From the NCBI GenBank assembly GCA_020718275.1, contig DYSI01000013.1, forward strand, positions 1 to 38,427: 38,427 nucleotides of DNA, given 5' to 3'. Below are positions 9,373 to 17,815 of the stretch, piece after piece. Both the position numbers and the translations under genes were made by a program. This DNA comes from Draconibacterium orientale. GTDB lineage: Bacteria; Bacteroidota; Bacteroidia; Bacteroidales; UBA1556. Below the pieces are notes generated by a model. That model saw nothing but the letters and a program-made list of their open reading frames with translations, was not told where the DNA came from and ran no database searches. The stretch's first letter is position 1. Each line of letters opens with the position of its first letter.

Positions 9373-9764
9373 TTTTTGTGATTAATTGCGTGTACAATAT
9401 TAGGAATAAATTATCGATTGCAGCAATATATTTTATAAGATTTGAAATTATTATTGTTGCTTCGCACCAAAGGCTATTTTCAAATGAAAAAACCAAATAT
9501 TTTTGAAATGAAGAGCTGAAATTTTTATAATCGAATGTTTTATCTAATTGATAATATGTTTGTTATGAATGAATAAATAAGCTTTCTTGCCATTATTTTA
9601 TTTTATACTTTTGTCATGAATCGATTTTCACTTCAATTTTGATTATTTTAATGACTTCAACTTTTTTTCAAAATTTATTTAGGTTGGCGTGCAATATTCC
9701 GAGTGATGAAGATAATAAATACATCTAAATAATTGATAATAAAGACTTAAAAAATATATAATAT
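9373..9764. other. Intergenic region between divergent GNAT and patatin genes
   Basis: 392 AT-rich bases. The one clear signal is the promoter at 9587-9613 for the patatin gene. I saw no small gene or structured RNA here. Confidence 0.5.
9587..9613 (+). promoter_or_regulatory. Bacteroidota-type promoter for the patatin gene
   Basis: TTG at 9587-9589 and TACTTTTG at 9606-9613 are separated by 16 bases, a near-consensus TTG/TAnnTTTG pair. It would give a leader of about 145 bases before the patatin start. Confidence 0.5.
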
Positions 9765-10649
9765 ATGGAAAAGAAAAAGGTAGCATTGGTATTAGGGGCA
9801 GGAGGTGCCAGAGGTTTGGCTCATATTGGCGTTATTGAAGAATTGGAAGCGCGAGGATATGAAATTTCCTCGATCGCGGGCACATCCATTGGGTCGGTTA
9901 TTGGTGGGGTTTATGCTGCGCGTCAAATGGAAGAATATAAAAATTGGTTGCTAAGTTTCACCCTTTCTGATGTTTTTAAAATGATGGATTTAACCTTGAG
10001 TGGTGGTGGTTTTATCAAAGGGAAAAAGGTTTTTGAAGAAATGCAAAAGCTTATCCCTGAGCGTAATATCGAGGATTTGGATATTCCATTCGTAGCTTTG
10101 GCAACCGATTTGGCTTCTAAATCAGAAATTGCGTATCGCAGTGGCAGCCTCTATAATGCCATTCGGGCCTCGGTTTCTATTCCTTCCACTTTTACCCCTT
10201 TTTATGATGAAGATAAAGTGTTGGTTGACGGTGGATTAATCAATCCTATTCCCATTTCATTTGTCGAACGAACGCCAGGCGATATTGTAGTGGTGGTGAA
10301 TCTTAATGCAAAACATTCCTCCTATATTCCTACTAAGGTTTCTCTTGAAATACAAAAAGAAAAAGAACTTAAAATTTATAATGGTTTCAAAGAAAAAATG
10401 CTTAGTAAACTCGCTAATAATCAACATGATAAATTTGGTTATTATCATATTATCACCGAAACAATTTCGGTATTAATTCAAACGATTTCAGATTATCAAC
10501 TCAAAACGAATCCACATGATGTGCTTATCGAAATATCGAGGGATTCGTGCAGTACTTTCGATTTTCATAAATCCAAAAGTCAAATTTTATTGGGGAGAAA
10601 ATCGGCGCAAATTGCTATGGAAAGATTTGAGAAACAAAGAGGTATATAA
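9765..10649 (+). CDS. Patatin-like phospholipase (RssA/YchK-like)
   Basis: 294 residues, cytoplasmic, no signal peptide. The oxyanion-hole motif GAGGARG is at residues 11-17, the nucleophile elbow GTSIG with Ser41, and the catalytic Asp in DGG at Asp155, so the Ser-Asp dyad is complete. Patatin-family enzymes hydrolyse acyl chains of phospholipids or other acyl esters; the in vivo substrate cannot be read from the sequence. The length fits the compact RssA-type bacterial members rather than those with an outer membrane barrel. Single gene with its own promoter, converging on the dNK gene 24 bases downstream. Confidence 0.9.
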   Translation: MEKKKVALVLGAGGARGLAHIGVIEELEARGYEISSIAGTSIGSVIGGVYAARQMEEYKNWLLSFTLSDVFKMMDLTLSGGGFIKGKKVFEEMQKLIPERNIEDLDIPFVALATDLASKSEIAYRSGSLYNAIRASVSIPSTFTPFYDEDKVLVDGGLINPIPISFVERTPGDIVVVVNLNAKHSSYIPTKVSLEIQKEKELKIYNGFKEKMLSKLANNQHDKFGYYHIITETISVLIQTISDYQLKTNPHDVLIEISRDSCSTFDFHKSKSQILLGRKSAQIAMERFEKQRGI

Positions 10650-10673
10650 GTAATTCTAATTTGAAATATTCTT

Positions 10674-11336
10674 TTACGGCTGACTTACATTGGTATTAAT
10701 GCGATGGATACCAATCGGGTACTCATTGAAAATAAGCGTTTTAATATATTCGTAATCGAGCGGTCGATTCACAAAATCAAGTTGATTAGCATCAATAATC
10801 AAAATCCGCATATTCGTTTGCTGTTTGATAAAATCGAAATAACTCTCTTGAATTTTCTCAAGATACTGATTTTTAATATCTTGTTCGTAATTTCGCCCCC
10901 TTATTTTGATATTTTCCTGCAATCGTTCTACCCTTGCATATAAATACACCAGCAAATCGGGTTTAGGAATGCTTTGGTTTATAATTTCAAATAAATGGTG
11001 GTACAATTTATACTCATCGCTAGAAAGCGTTTTCCGCGAGAATATTAGGGATTTATTGATGAAATAATCTGAAATTATAAAGCTTTTGAAGATATCTGTA
11101 ATTTGCAAATGGTCTTTTAGCTGTTGATAGCGTTCAGCCAAAAAAGATAGCTCCAGTGGAAATGCAAAACGCTCGGGATCTTTATAAAACTTAGGTAAAA
11201 AGCTATTATCTTCAAATTGCTCCAAGATAAGTTGGGCATTGTATTCTTCAGCAATTTTGCTTGCTAAGCTGGTTTTTCCTGCACCAATATTACCTTCTAT
11301 GGCAATGTATTGATAAGTTATATTGACCTTATTCAT
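10674..11336 (-). CDS. Deoxynucleoside kinase
   Basis: 220 residues from the ATG at 11336. The open frame extends to 11369, but the ATG at 11336 places the P-loop normally (IAIEGNIGAGKT, Lys21) and gives an 8-base overlap with the folK stop. The family phosphorylates deoxynucleosides to monophosphates for dNTP salvage. Visible features: the P-loop; the ERFAFPLELSFLAERYQQL substrate helix; SDYFINKSLIFS in place of the classical ERS motif; and an arginine-rich lid (RVERLQENIKIRGRNYEQDI). Substrate choice (dA, dG, dC or T) cannot be judged. Overlap with folK implies co-transcription and translational coupling. Confidence 0.85.
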   Translation of the reverse strand: MNKVNITYQYIAIEGNIGAGKTSLASKIAEEYNAQLILEQFEDNSFLPKFYKDPERFAFPLELSFLAERYQQLKDHLQITDIFKSFIISDYFINKSLIFSRKTLSSDEYKLYHHLFEIINQSIPKPDLLVYLYARVERLQENIKIRGRNYEQDIKNQYLEKIQESYFDFIKQQTNMRILIIDANQLDFVNRPLDYEYIKTLIFNEYPIGIHRINTNVSQP

Positions 11337-11814
11337 AAATCCACACTTTAGAAGGGTCGTTGCAATCATGCAGCAATTGATGAATACTAATTTGAAGCAC
11401 AGGATGTATGAAATTAGGTATTAGTTCATCCACACAAAGTAGGGTAAACTTACGCGTAGCAATACGGGGATGTGGAATTATAAGTTCCTCTTTTTCAATA
11501 ATATGATTGCCGAAAAATAAAATATCTAAGTCTAAAGTCCGCGATTGATAGCCTCCTCCTTTAGATTGCCGACCCAGTGATTTTTCTATTGCTTGTAAAT
11601 GTTGCAAAAGTTGAAAAGCATCGAATTGACTTTGAAGTACAATGGCTTGATTGAGAAAGTTATGCTCAGATTCAAATCCCCAAGCTTCACTTTCGTAAAC
11701 GCGCGATTCCTGCGCTATGCTGCCACAAGATTGCGTTATCCTTTGTTTCGCTTCAGCCAAATAGCCTAAACGATCCCCCATATTTCCACCTAAAAGGATA
11801 ACAAACTGATTCAT
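11329..11814 (-). CDS. folK: 2-amino-4-hydroxy-6-hydroxymethyldihydropteridine diphosphokinase
   Basis: 161 residues, the usual HPPK length. It transfers pyrophosphate from ATP to 6-hydroxymethyl-dihydropterin in folate synthesis. The N-terminus ILLGGNMGDRLGYL is the family start, and the signature GYQSRTLDLDILFFG contains the Mg-binding DxD, followed by IIPHPRIATRKFTL, which forms the substrate loop. The stop overlaps the dNK start by 8 bases. The PabC-like gene, another folate-pathway candidate, lies 123 bases upstream on the same strand. Confidence 0.95.
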   Translation of the reverse strand: MNQFVILLGGNMGDRLGYLAEAKQRITQSCGSIAQESRVYESEAWGFESEHNFLNQAIVLQSQFDAFQLLQHLQAIEKSLGRQSKGGGYQSRTLDLDILFFGNHIIEKEELIIPHPRIATRKFTLLCVDELIPNFIHPVLQISIHQLLHDCNDPSKVWIYE

Positions 11815-11854
11815 GCGTATTTAGTTTCTCTGTTATATTTTGGAATTAAAAAAT

Positions 11855-11862
11855 CAAAAGTA
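11855..11862 (-). promoter_or_regulatory. Bacteroidota-type -7 element for folK-dNK
   Basis: On the minus strand TACTTTTG (11862-11855) matches TAnnTTTG, 41 bases before folK. No clear TTG lies upstream. It suggests folK-dNK can be transcribed apart from the PabC-like gene. Confidence 0.45.
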
Positions 11863-11937
11863 GAAATATTGTTTAGAAATGCTGATTTTTTTCATCATTG
11901 TCCGATTAAAAATATATGAACTATAATGAGTAAACAA

Positions 11938-12786
11938 TCAAAGTCTTGCAATTTTTAGCTTGCGATTGATGTTTTCGAGCAAGGAACTAGCTAGGCGCGT
12001 TTCATAAAGCTTGTTTTCGATTTTTGCCACCCATTGTATTCCTATAATTACATTGGTAATGAAAACTTCTTCTGCTACTTGCAAATCACTTATCGCAATA
12101 GGTAACTCTTGAATTGCAAAATCATTTTCCGAAGCGGCTTGTATAACTAATTGGCGCATAATGCCTTCTAATATTCCTTCAGAAGAAGGCGGGGTGATAA
12201 TCGTATTGTTTTTGACCACAAACAGGTTTGCTTTAGATGATTCAGCCAGCCTGCCAGTCTGATTCAGCAGAATTGCATCATCCCAAAGGCTTTCATTCGC
12301 TTCGATGGCGGCCAGCACAGAACTGAGTTTTGAGCTCGTTTTAACTGCATTGAAAGGGGATTGGTCTAGGCTAACGCTTTTTGCGATGCCTAACTGTAAT
12401 CCATTTTCATTGAGGCAATAACGGGTATTATTGAGCGGGAATATTTCGATAATATAATCGCAATCGTTGCTATTAGGAAAATAAAACCCACCTGATTTCC
12501 GAAAAATTTGCCACCTGATTCTTGCTGAACCACAGTATTCATTGGCTTGCATCAATTCATCGATTTGTTGCTCTAAGGCTGTTTTTGTGGGAATACAGTT
12601 TGGTTTTATTTTTAATAATTGTAGCCCTTTGAATAATCTATCATAATGTAAATCAATAAATTGTAAAGCATTGGAGCTGAAAAACATGCTTTCGAAGATC
12701 GAATCCCCATAGCGAAAAGCTCGATTATCAATCGACAAATTGAGTTCGGTATTGGTGATTTTTCCAGATAGATTATAATATTGCAT
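11938..12786 (-). CDS. Fold-type IV PLP aminotransferase, probably aminodeoxychorismate lyase
   Basis: 282 residues. Class IV aminotransferase fold: N-terminal DNRAFRYGDSIFESMFF with the conserved FRYGD, the PLP lysine most likely Lys149 in NAVKTSSKLSSVLAA, the LAESSKANLFVV segment that contacts the cofactor, and TPPSSEGILEGIMRQLVI for the phosphate cup. The family contains branched-chain aminotransferase, D-amino acid aminotransferase and 4-amino-4-deoxychorismate lyase (PabC). The short length and the folK gene just downstream favour PabC, which makes p-aminobenzoate for folate. This rests on context; specificity within the fold is hard to read from sequence. Confidence 0.75.
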   Translation of the reverse strand: MQYYNLSGKITNTELNLSIDNRAFRYGDSIFESMFFSSNALQFIDLHYDRLFKGLQLLKIKPNCIPTKTALEQQIDELMQANEYCGSARIRWQIFRKSGGFYFPNSNDCDYIIEIFPLNNTRYCLNENGLQLGIAKSVSLDQSPFNAVKTSSKLSSVLAAIEANESLWDDAILLNQTGRLAESSKANLFVVKNNTIITPPSSEGILEGIMRQLVIQAASENDFAIQELPIAISDLQVAEEVFITNVIIGIQWVAKIENKLYETRLASSLLENINRKLKIARL

Positions 12787-12807
12787 CGATTTCTTAAATT
12801 AGAATCG

Positions 12808-12815
12808 CAAAATTA
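12808..12815 (-). promoter_or_regulatory. Bacteroidota-type -7 element for the PabC-like gene
   Basis: On the minus strand TAATTTTG (12815-12808) matches TAnnTTTG, 22 bases before the start codon. No TTG -33 element at a fitting distance. Confidence 0.45.
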
Positions 12816-12999
12816 TGCATTTTTTTTAGCCACGAAATCTCTCCGTTTTTGTTGTTGGTTTAAAGGCAGATTCAACTAGCAACTGCAACTTTTTTTTTGT
12901 TCGCAAATTCGATGAATAGATTTTTTAGAATCTTTCATCCACGTAAATTTAATTTAATAGACTGATATAATGTGATTTAATATTTTAAAATGAAACTAT

Positions 13000-13027
13000 T
13001 GTTCATTCATTAATTCCCTATTTTTGC
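13000..13027 (+). promoter_or_regulatory. Bacteroidota-type promoter for the transglycosylase
   Basis: TTG (13000-13002), 17 bases, then TATTTTTG (13020-13027): a full match to the TTG-N17-TAnnTTTG pattern. The start codon follows 21 bases later, which gives a short leader. Confidence 0.65.
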
Positions 13028-13048
13028 GCTTTAATATTTTAGTAAGGA

Positions 13049-13798
13049 ATGGTAAAAAAGGCAAGCAAAACGAAACCAGTCAAAGGGAAAACGAGTCAAA
13101 GAATTTTTAGGAAAATATTTAGAATTCTCAAAATAGCCATATTAGTATTTTTCGTTTCCACAATATCAGTAACGGTTCTCTATAAATGGGTAAATCCGCC
13201 AATAACTCCGCTAATGGTTCAGCGCGTATTCGGTCAGATTTTCGATGGAAGTGAGGTGAAAATGGAGAAGAAGTGGGTTGATATTGAGGATATTAGTAGG
13301 AATATGCAAATGTCGGTTATTGCCTCTGAGGATAATAATTTTCTGAAGCATCCAGGCATTGATGTCAAAGCAATCAAGCGCGCGCGCGAGGCTAACAAAA
13401 CGCGCAAAAGGAAATTAGGCGCGAGTACAATAACGCAACAAACCGCTAAAAATGTTTTCCTTTTCCCTTCCAGAACCTATATTCGTAAGGCTTTCGAGCT
13501 TTATTTTACTGGATTAATTGAACTTATTTGGGGTAAAGAACGAATTATGGAAGTTTATCTAAATGTGATAGAGATGGGCGATGGAATTTATGGTGTGGGT
13601 GCCGCTTCTGAATATTATTTCGATAAGCCGGCGGCCAAATTAAGTAAGCGACAAGCAGCAACTATCGCCGCTATTTTGCCAAATCCACGGAAGTATAGTG
13701 CCAAAAACCCAGGCCCTTATGTGCGTAGACGCAGCGCCGCCATAGCAAGTTTGAGCGGTAAACTTACACGCCCCGACTGGCTTAAAAACAAAAAGTAA
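13049..13798 (+). CDS. mtgA: Monofunctional biosynthetic peptidoglycan transglycosylase (GT51)
   Basis: 249 residues. A basic cytoplasmic N-terminus is followed by one membrane anchor (about 27-46), then a GT51 domain. Motif 1 is IASEDNNFLKHPG, with catalytic Glu94; motif 2 is GASTITQQTAKNVFLFP; motif 3 is KERIMEVYLNVIEMGDGIYGV, with the second acidic residues; motif 4 is AATIAAILPNPRKYS. There is no transpeptidase domain, so it polymerises glycan strands from lipid II but does not cross-link them. It has its own strong promoter and no operon partner. Confidence 0.93.
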   Translation: MVKKASKTKPVKGKTSQRIFRKIFRILKIAILVFFVSTISVTVLYKWVNPPITPLMVQRVFGQIFDGSEVKMEKKWVDIEDISRNMQMSVIASEDNNFLKHPGIDVKAIKRAREANKTRKRKLGASTITQQTAKNVFLFPSRTYIRKAFELYFTGLIELIWGKERIMEVYLNVIEMGDGIYGVGAASEYYFDKPAAKLSKRQAATIAAILPNPRKYSAKNPGPYVRRRSAAIASLSGKLTRPDWLKNKK

Positions 13799-13934
13799 TT
13801 CGTTTTTAACTAACTATCAACACGGCTTTTGCAGCAATAGCAAGGTCTAAAGCCTCTTGAGTCCTACAAAACCTTAGATTTAACTAATTTGGCTAAGGGG
13901 TCGAATGTTGAATCTTTTCAATTAAAAATTATCG

Positions 13935-13942
13935 TAAATTTG
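13935..13942 (+). promoter_or_regulatory. Bacteroidota-type -7 element for the P-type ATPase
   Basis: TAAATTTG matches TAnnTTTG, 94 bases before the ATPase start. A TTG at 13908-13910 is 24 bases upstream, on the long side for a -33 partner. Confidence 0.4.
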
Positions 13943-14036
13943 TATTCAATTTCAGATTTTAAAGAGATGAAGCATTTTAGGCATTCTCTTTCCAAAACAA
14001 GTTTCACCATTAGATTGTAAGTATCTATTCATATTT

Positions 14037-16919
14037 ATGGAACACAAAAACCACTTTACAGGGCTCAGCAATGAACAAGTTGAAGCAAGCCGCAAATTAC
14101 ATGGTTCTAATATTTTAACCCCACCTAAGAGAGAATCAATATTAAAACTATTTCTTAAGAAATTTGACGATCCAATCATTCGTGTACTGTTGATAGCGGC
14201 CTTTCTTTCTTTAGGGATTTCTTTTGTGCACATGGAGTTTGCCGAAACAATCGGTATTTTCTTTGCAATTATTTTGGCCACAGGGGTTGCTTTTTGGTTT
14301 GAACTGGATGCCAATCGTAAATTCGATGTTTTGAACCAAGTGAACGATGATACACTTTATAAAGTAATTAGGAGTGGTAAAATCTCTGAAATCTATAAAA
14401 AAGATATTGTGGTGGATGACTTGGTAGTACTCTCTACTGGTGAAGAAATACCAGCAGACGGTCAGCTACTTGAAGCCGTTTCACTGCAAATAGATGAGTC
14501 TTGTTTGACAGGAGAACCCATCATCGATAAAACGACAAATACGGCTCATTTTCATATTGATTCAACCTATCCTTCAAATTGGGCAATGCGTGGCACCAAA
14601 GTAATGGACGGACATGGCATTATGGTCGTTAAGAAAGTAGGAGATGCTACCGAATATGGAAAAGTGGCCGTAAAATCAACTGAAATGAGCGGCGAAGAAA
14701 CTCCCCTTAATCTGCAACTCGAAAAACTTGCTAAACTGATCGGCTTTGTTGGATTTGTGCTTGCTTCCCTTACTTTTATAGCCCTATTTATCAAAGACTT
14801 ATTCTTCGGAACGGTTCATTATTCCTATGTGCAATTGGGTTCTATCGGCATTGTGATTTTCCCCGCTTTTGTGGCTCTTGTTAAAGTATGGTTTCCCATT
14901 GTTTTTGATATCAATATTATTCTTGGAAAAGAGCGGGAATTACCTAAAATAGTTGAAAAATCGTGGTTGTTTTGGTTGGGCATAGGGCTTGCTAGCTTTG
15001 CTATTTTGTTTTTTGTGTCCTACTTATTTGGAATAGATCCTTTGGCTATCGAATCGTGGATAAGCATTGAAGTGGCAGGTCGTATTCTTCATTACTTTAT
15101 GGTGGCAGTTACTCTAATTGTGGTTGCCGTGCCTGAAGGTTTGCCAATGAGCGTTTCTTTAAGTTTGGCTTTGAGTATGCGTAGAATGTTGAAAGCTAAT
15201 AATTTGGTTAGAAAAATGCATGCATGCGAAACCATTGGAGCCACCACGGTGATCTGCACGGATAAAACGGGTACACTTACCCAAAATCAAATGCAGGTGT
15301 ACAAAACAGATTATTTTGCCCTAAAGGACCAGGAACTTGTGGAAAATGATCTTAGTAAAATTATTATGGAAAGCATAGCCGTAAATTCCACTGCTTACCT
15401 CGATCTAGCCGATTTAAACGATATCAAAACACTCGGAAATCCTACCGAGTCTGCATTGCTTTTGTGGTTATATAAGTTTGATATTGATTATCTTACCATC
15501 AGAGAGGATGCAGAAGTGGTTGAGCAGTTGACTTTTTCGACTGAAAGAAAATACATGGCCACCTTGGTTAGTTCGCCTTTGCTAAATAAAAAAGTGTTGT
15601 ATGTAAAGGGTGCACCAGAAATTGTTCTTGCTAATAGCAAACAAGTACAATTGCAAGATAAAATGTCGAGTGTTGCTGAAGCTTCAGCAATGATTGAACA
15701 ATTGCTTTTCAATTACCAACATCAAGCCATGCGCACTTTAGGTTTTGCCTACGAAATAATTGAAGACGACCTGCCACGATTTGAAAAAGGAGTTTTAGTT
15801 AATTCCAACCTCACTTTCTTAGGGATTGCTGCTATCTCAGATCCAGTTCGATTAGATGTTCCTGATTCCGTAAATACTTGTTTATTAGCCGGTATTGATG
15901 TGAAAATGGTGACAGGCGATACCCCAGGAACTGCTCAAGAAATTGGTCGTCAAATCGGTATTTGGGACGAAAAAGCGCAGAAAGAGCATATTATCACAGG
16001 ACCTGAGTTTGAGAAATTGACTGATGAAGAAGCACTGAATCGCGTGTTGAGTCTTAAAATTATGTGCCGAGCAAGGCCAACCGATAAGCAAAGATTGGTG
16101 CAATTGCTTCAGCGCAAAGGAGCTATCGTGGCCGTTACCGGTGATGGTACTAATGACGCACCCGCCTTGAATTACGCCCATGTGGGTTTATCGATGGGAT
16201 CAGGTACTTCCGTTGCCAAAGAAGCTAGCGATATCACTTTACTCGATGATTCCTTTAATAGTATTACTTCAGCTGTGATGTGGGGCAGATCACTCTATCA
16301 AAATATTCAGCGCTTTATCGTCTTTCAGTTGACGATTAATGTGGCCGCCTTGCTAATTGTACTGCTAGGCTCCATTTTCGGTAATGAATTGCCACTTACC
16401 ATTACTCAAATTCTGTGGGTAAATCTGATTATGGATACTTTTGCAGCAGCAGCTTTGGCCTCCTTGCCGCCTAACCAAAAAGTTATGGATAACAAGCCTC
16501 GCAAAAATGATGCTTTCATTATTAATCCACAAATGAGTTCAAATATTTTGATCGTTGGTTTTACTTTTGTCTTTATTTTGCTTGGATTACTGTACTACTT
16601 CACCGATAATGGAATCATCAGTGTTTACAATTTATCGATCTTTTTCACCGTGTTTGTAATGCTTCAATTTTGGAACTTATTCAATGCCAAGGCTTTTGCA
16701 ACAGGTAAATCAGCTTTTTACAATCTCAAAGAAAGTAGTGCTTTTCTGGTGGTTGCTTTCCTAATTCTAATAGGTCAAATATTAATTGTGGAATTTGGAG
16801 GAAATGTCTTCAGAACAGTTTCGCTATCCCTTTATGATTGGTTCGTAATTATTGGTTCCACTTCTATGGTTTTGTGGATAGGAGAGATTATTCGCTGGAT
16901 TAATAGACGGAAGCAATAA
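14037..16919 (+). CDS. Calcium-translocating P-type ATPase, PMCA-like
   Basis: 960 residues. Cation-ATPase N-terminal domain, actuator loop with TGEP (158-161), M4 motif PEGLP (366-370), phosphorylation site DKTGTLT (Asp409), hinge TGDGTNDAPA (701-710) and M6 motif WVNLIMDT (794-801) with Asn796 and Asp800. In M5 the segment FQLTINVAALLIVL has Ala where SERCA has its site I Glu, as in one-site PMCA pumps, so one calcium per cycle is inferred. It should export calcium from the cytoplasm. Unusual: between M3 (about 235-257) and M4 (about 345-365) there is an insert with two extra hydrophobic helices (about 267-290 and 309-333). Bacteroidota pumps of this type may share it. Single gene, convergent with rex. 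Confidence 0.9.
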   Translation: MEHKNHFTGLSNEQVEASRKLHGSNILTPPKRESILKLFLKKFDDPIIRVLLIAAFLSLGISFVHMEFAETIGIFFAIILATGVAFWFELDANRKFDVLNQVNDDTLYKVIRSGKISEIYKKDIVVDDLVVLSTGEEIPADGQLLEAVSLQIDESCLTGEPIIDKTTNTAHFHIDSTYPSNWAMRGTKVMDGHGIMVVKKVGDATEYGKVAVKSTEMSGEETPLNLQLEKLAKLIGFVGFVLASLTFIALFIKDLFFGTVHYSYVQLGSIGIVIFPAFVALVKVWFPIVFDINIILGKERELPKIVEKSWLFWLGIGLASFAILFFVSYLFGIDPLAIESWISIEVAGRILHYFMVAVTLIVVAVPEGLPMSVSLSLALSMRRMLKANNLVRKMHACETIGATTVICTDKTGTLTQNQMQVYKTDYFALKDQELVENDLSKIIMESIAVNSTAYLDLADLNDIKTLGNPTESALLLWLYKFDIDYLTIREDAEVVEQLTFSTERKYMATLVSSPLLNKKVLYVKGAPEIVLANSKQVQLQDKMSSVAEASAMIEQLLFNYQHQAMRTLGFAYEIIEDDLPRFEKGVLVNSNLTFLGIAAISDPVRLDVPDSVNTCLLAGIDVKMVTGDTPGTAQEIGRQIGIWDEKAQKEHIITGPEFEKLTDEEALNRVLSLKIMCRARPTDKQRLVQLLQRKGAIVAVTGDGTNDAPALNYAHVGLSMGSGTSVAKEASDITLLDDSFNSITSAVMWGRSLYQNIQRFIVFQLTINVAALLIVLLGSIFGNELPLTITQILWVNLIMDTFAAAALASLPPNQKVMDNKPRKNDAFIINPQMSSNILIVGFTFVFILLGLLYYFTDNGIISVYNLSIFFTVFVMLQFWNLFNAKAFATGKSAFYNLKESSAFLVVAFLILIGQILIVEFGGNVFRTVSLSLYDWFVIIGSTSMVLWIGEIIRWINRRKQ

Positions 16920-16944
16920 CTTATTGTTGAGAAGCCTAAAAATT

Positions 16945-16990
16945 AAAAAGGAGAAAAAAATGCTAACGTATCTTTTTCTCCTTCTTTTTT
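16945..16990. terminator. Bidirectional terminator between the ATPase and rex
   Basis: AAGGAGAAAAA (16948-16958) pairs with TTTTTCTCCTT (16973-16983) around a 14-base loop, followed by a T-run on the plus strand and preceded by an A-run (a T-run on the minus strand). Its place between two convergent genes fits a shared intrinsic terminator. Confidence 0.75.
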
Positions 16991-17005
16991 ATGGGTTAGC
17001 CGTTT

Positions 17006-17665
17006 TTATTTTTCGCATTCCATTTCGAGTAACATCGAATAGTTTTTAGGTTTGGCAAAATAGGCCACTTTTTCGAGTGAAGTAATGACGTCATATTGTT
17101 CTAAATAGGCGCCTCGCAACTGAAGTGAAACTGGAGTATAATTGATGATGCCGAGTATCCCAGCTTCTACCATTTGCTTGCTAATTTCCACGGCATGTTG
17201 TGGTGGAACAGTCAGAATACCGATGGTAATATGTTCTCTCTCAACTATTTTCTTCAGATGCTCAATGCCATGGCATAAAACACCCGAAAAGCTTGTGCCT
17301 ATAATTTCCTGATTATTGTCGAAAACGGCACTTACAACCAAATTGGTTTTGTTGTCTGCTAAATAATTGAGCAAAGCCTGCCCTAACTTACCAATACCGA
17401 TAATGGCAACTTTCTGCTGGTTGCTGCAATCAATAATTTCACCGATCATGTCAATCAAATCTAGAATGTTGTAACCTTTTCTTAAGCTGCCAGAATGGCC
17501 TATTAACATAATGTCTCGGCGTACTTGAACTGGCGTAATGTGCAGAAGTTTAGCTAATTCATGCGAAAATATATGCTCATGTCCTTGTTCTATTTCTCGA
17601 CTCAAGACGCGACGATATTGGCTAAGTCTTTCAACGGTTTTTTCAGGTAAAAGCTGTGTACTCAT
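17006..17665 (-). CDS. rex: Redox-sensing transcriptional repressor Rex
   Basis: 219 residues, the normal Rex length. The N-terminal winged helix (about 1-80) holds LPEKTVERLSQYRRVL and the recognition helix ITPVQVRRDIMLIG. The Rossmann domain has GIGKLG (90-95), followed by the acidic strand end (SAVFDNN), and a C-terminal helix (LEKVAYFAKPKNYSM) typical of the domain-swapped dimer. Rex binds DNA when NADH is low relative to NAD and releases it when NADH rises, controlling fermentation and respiration genes. A palindrome matching Rex operators overlaps its promoter, so it probably represses itself. No classical target genes lie in this window. Confidence 0.95.
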   Translation of the reverse strand: MSTQLLPEKTVERLSQYRRVLSREIEQGHEHIFSHELAKLLHITPVQVRRDIMLIGHSGSLRKGYNILDLIDMIGEIIDCSNQQKVAIIGIGKLGQALLNYLADNKTNLVVSAVFDNNQEIIGTSFSGVLCHGIEHLKKIVEREHITIGILTVPPQHAVEISKQMVEAGILGIINYTPVSLQLRGAYLEQYDVITSLEKVAYFAKPKNYSMLLEMECEK

Positions 17666-17687
17666 CAGTTTTTTATTTTATTGGTTG

Positions 17688-17695
17688 CAAATGTA
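17688..17695 (-). promoter_or_regulatory. Bacteroidota-type -7 element for rex
   Basis: On the minus strand TACATTTG (17695-17688) matches TAnnTTTG, 23 bases before the rex start. The region where the -33 element should lie is occupied by the palindrome at 17711-17726. Confidence 0.55.
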
Positions 17696-17710
17696 TAGAA
17701 AAAATTTTCT

Positions 17711-17726
17711 TGTTATTAAAATAACA
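17711..17726. promoter_or_regulatory. Putative Rex operator (autoregulation)
   Basis: TGTTATT-AA-AATAACA is a perfect inverted repeat with 7-base arms and a 2-base centre. Read one base wider it is TTGTTA-N6-TAACAG, one mismatch from the TTGTTA-N6-TAACAA pattern associated with Rex. It lies 45 bases upstream of rex and covers the expected -33 position of the rex promoter. Function is inferred from pattern and position. Confidence 0.6.
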
Positions 17727-17815
17727 GTTAATATTCATCACACAAGAAAGTAATATATCTCACATTCTAGATTTTTTCGGTTAATATTTTTTAAAACCCA
17801 TTAAAATCAATTTTT

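Noticed and set aside
13805-13880. Minus-strand 25-codon frame ending RTQEALDLAIAAKAVLIVS, resembling the tail of a real protein
   Set aside because: A stop lies just upstream in frame and no start or homologous neighbour is seen. It could be a decayed gene end, but the evidence is too thin to list.
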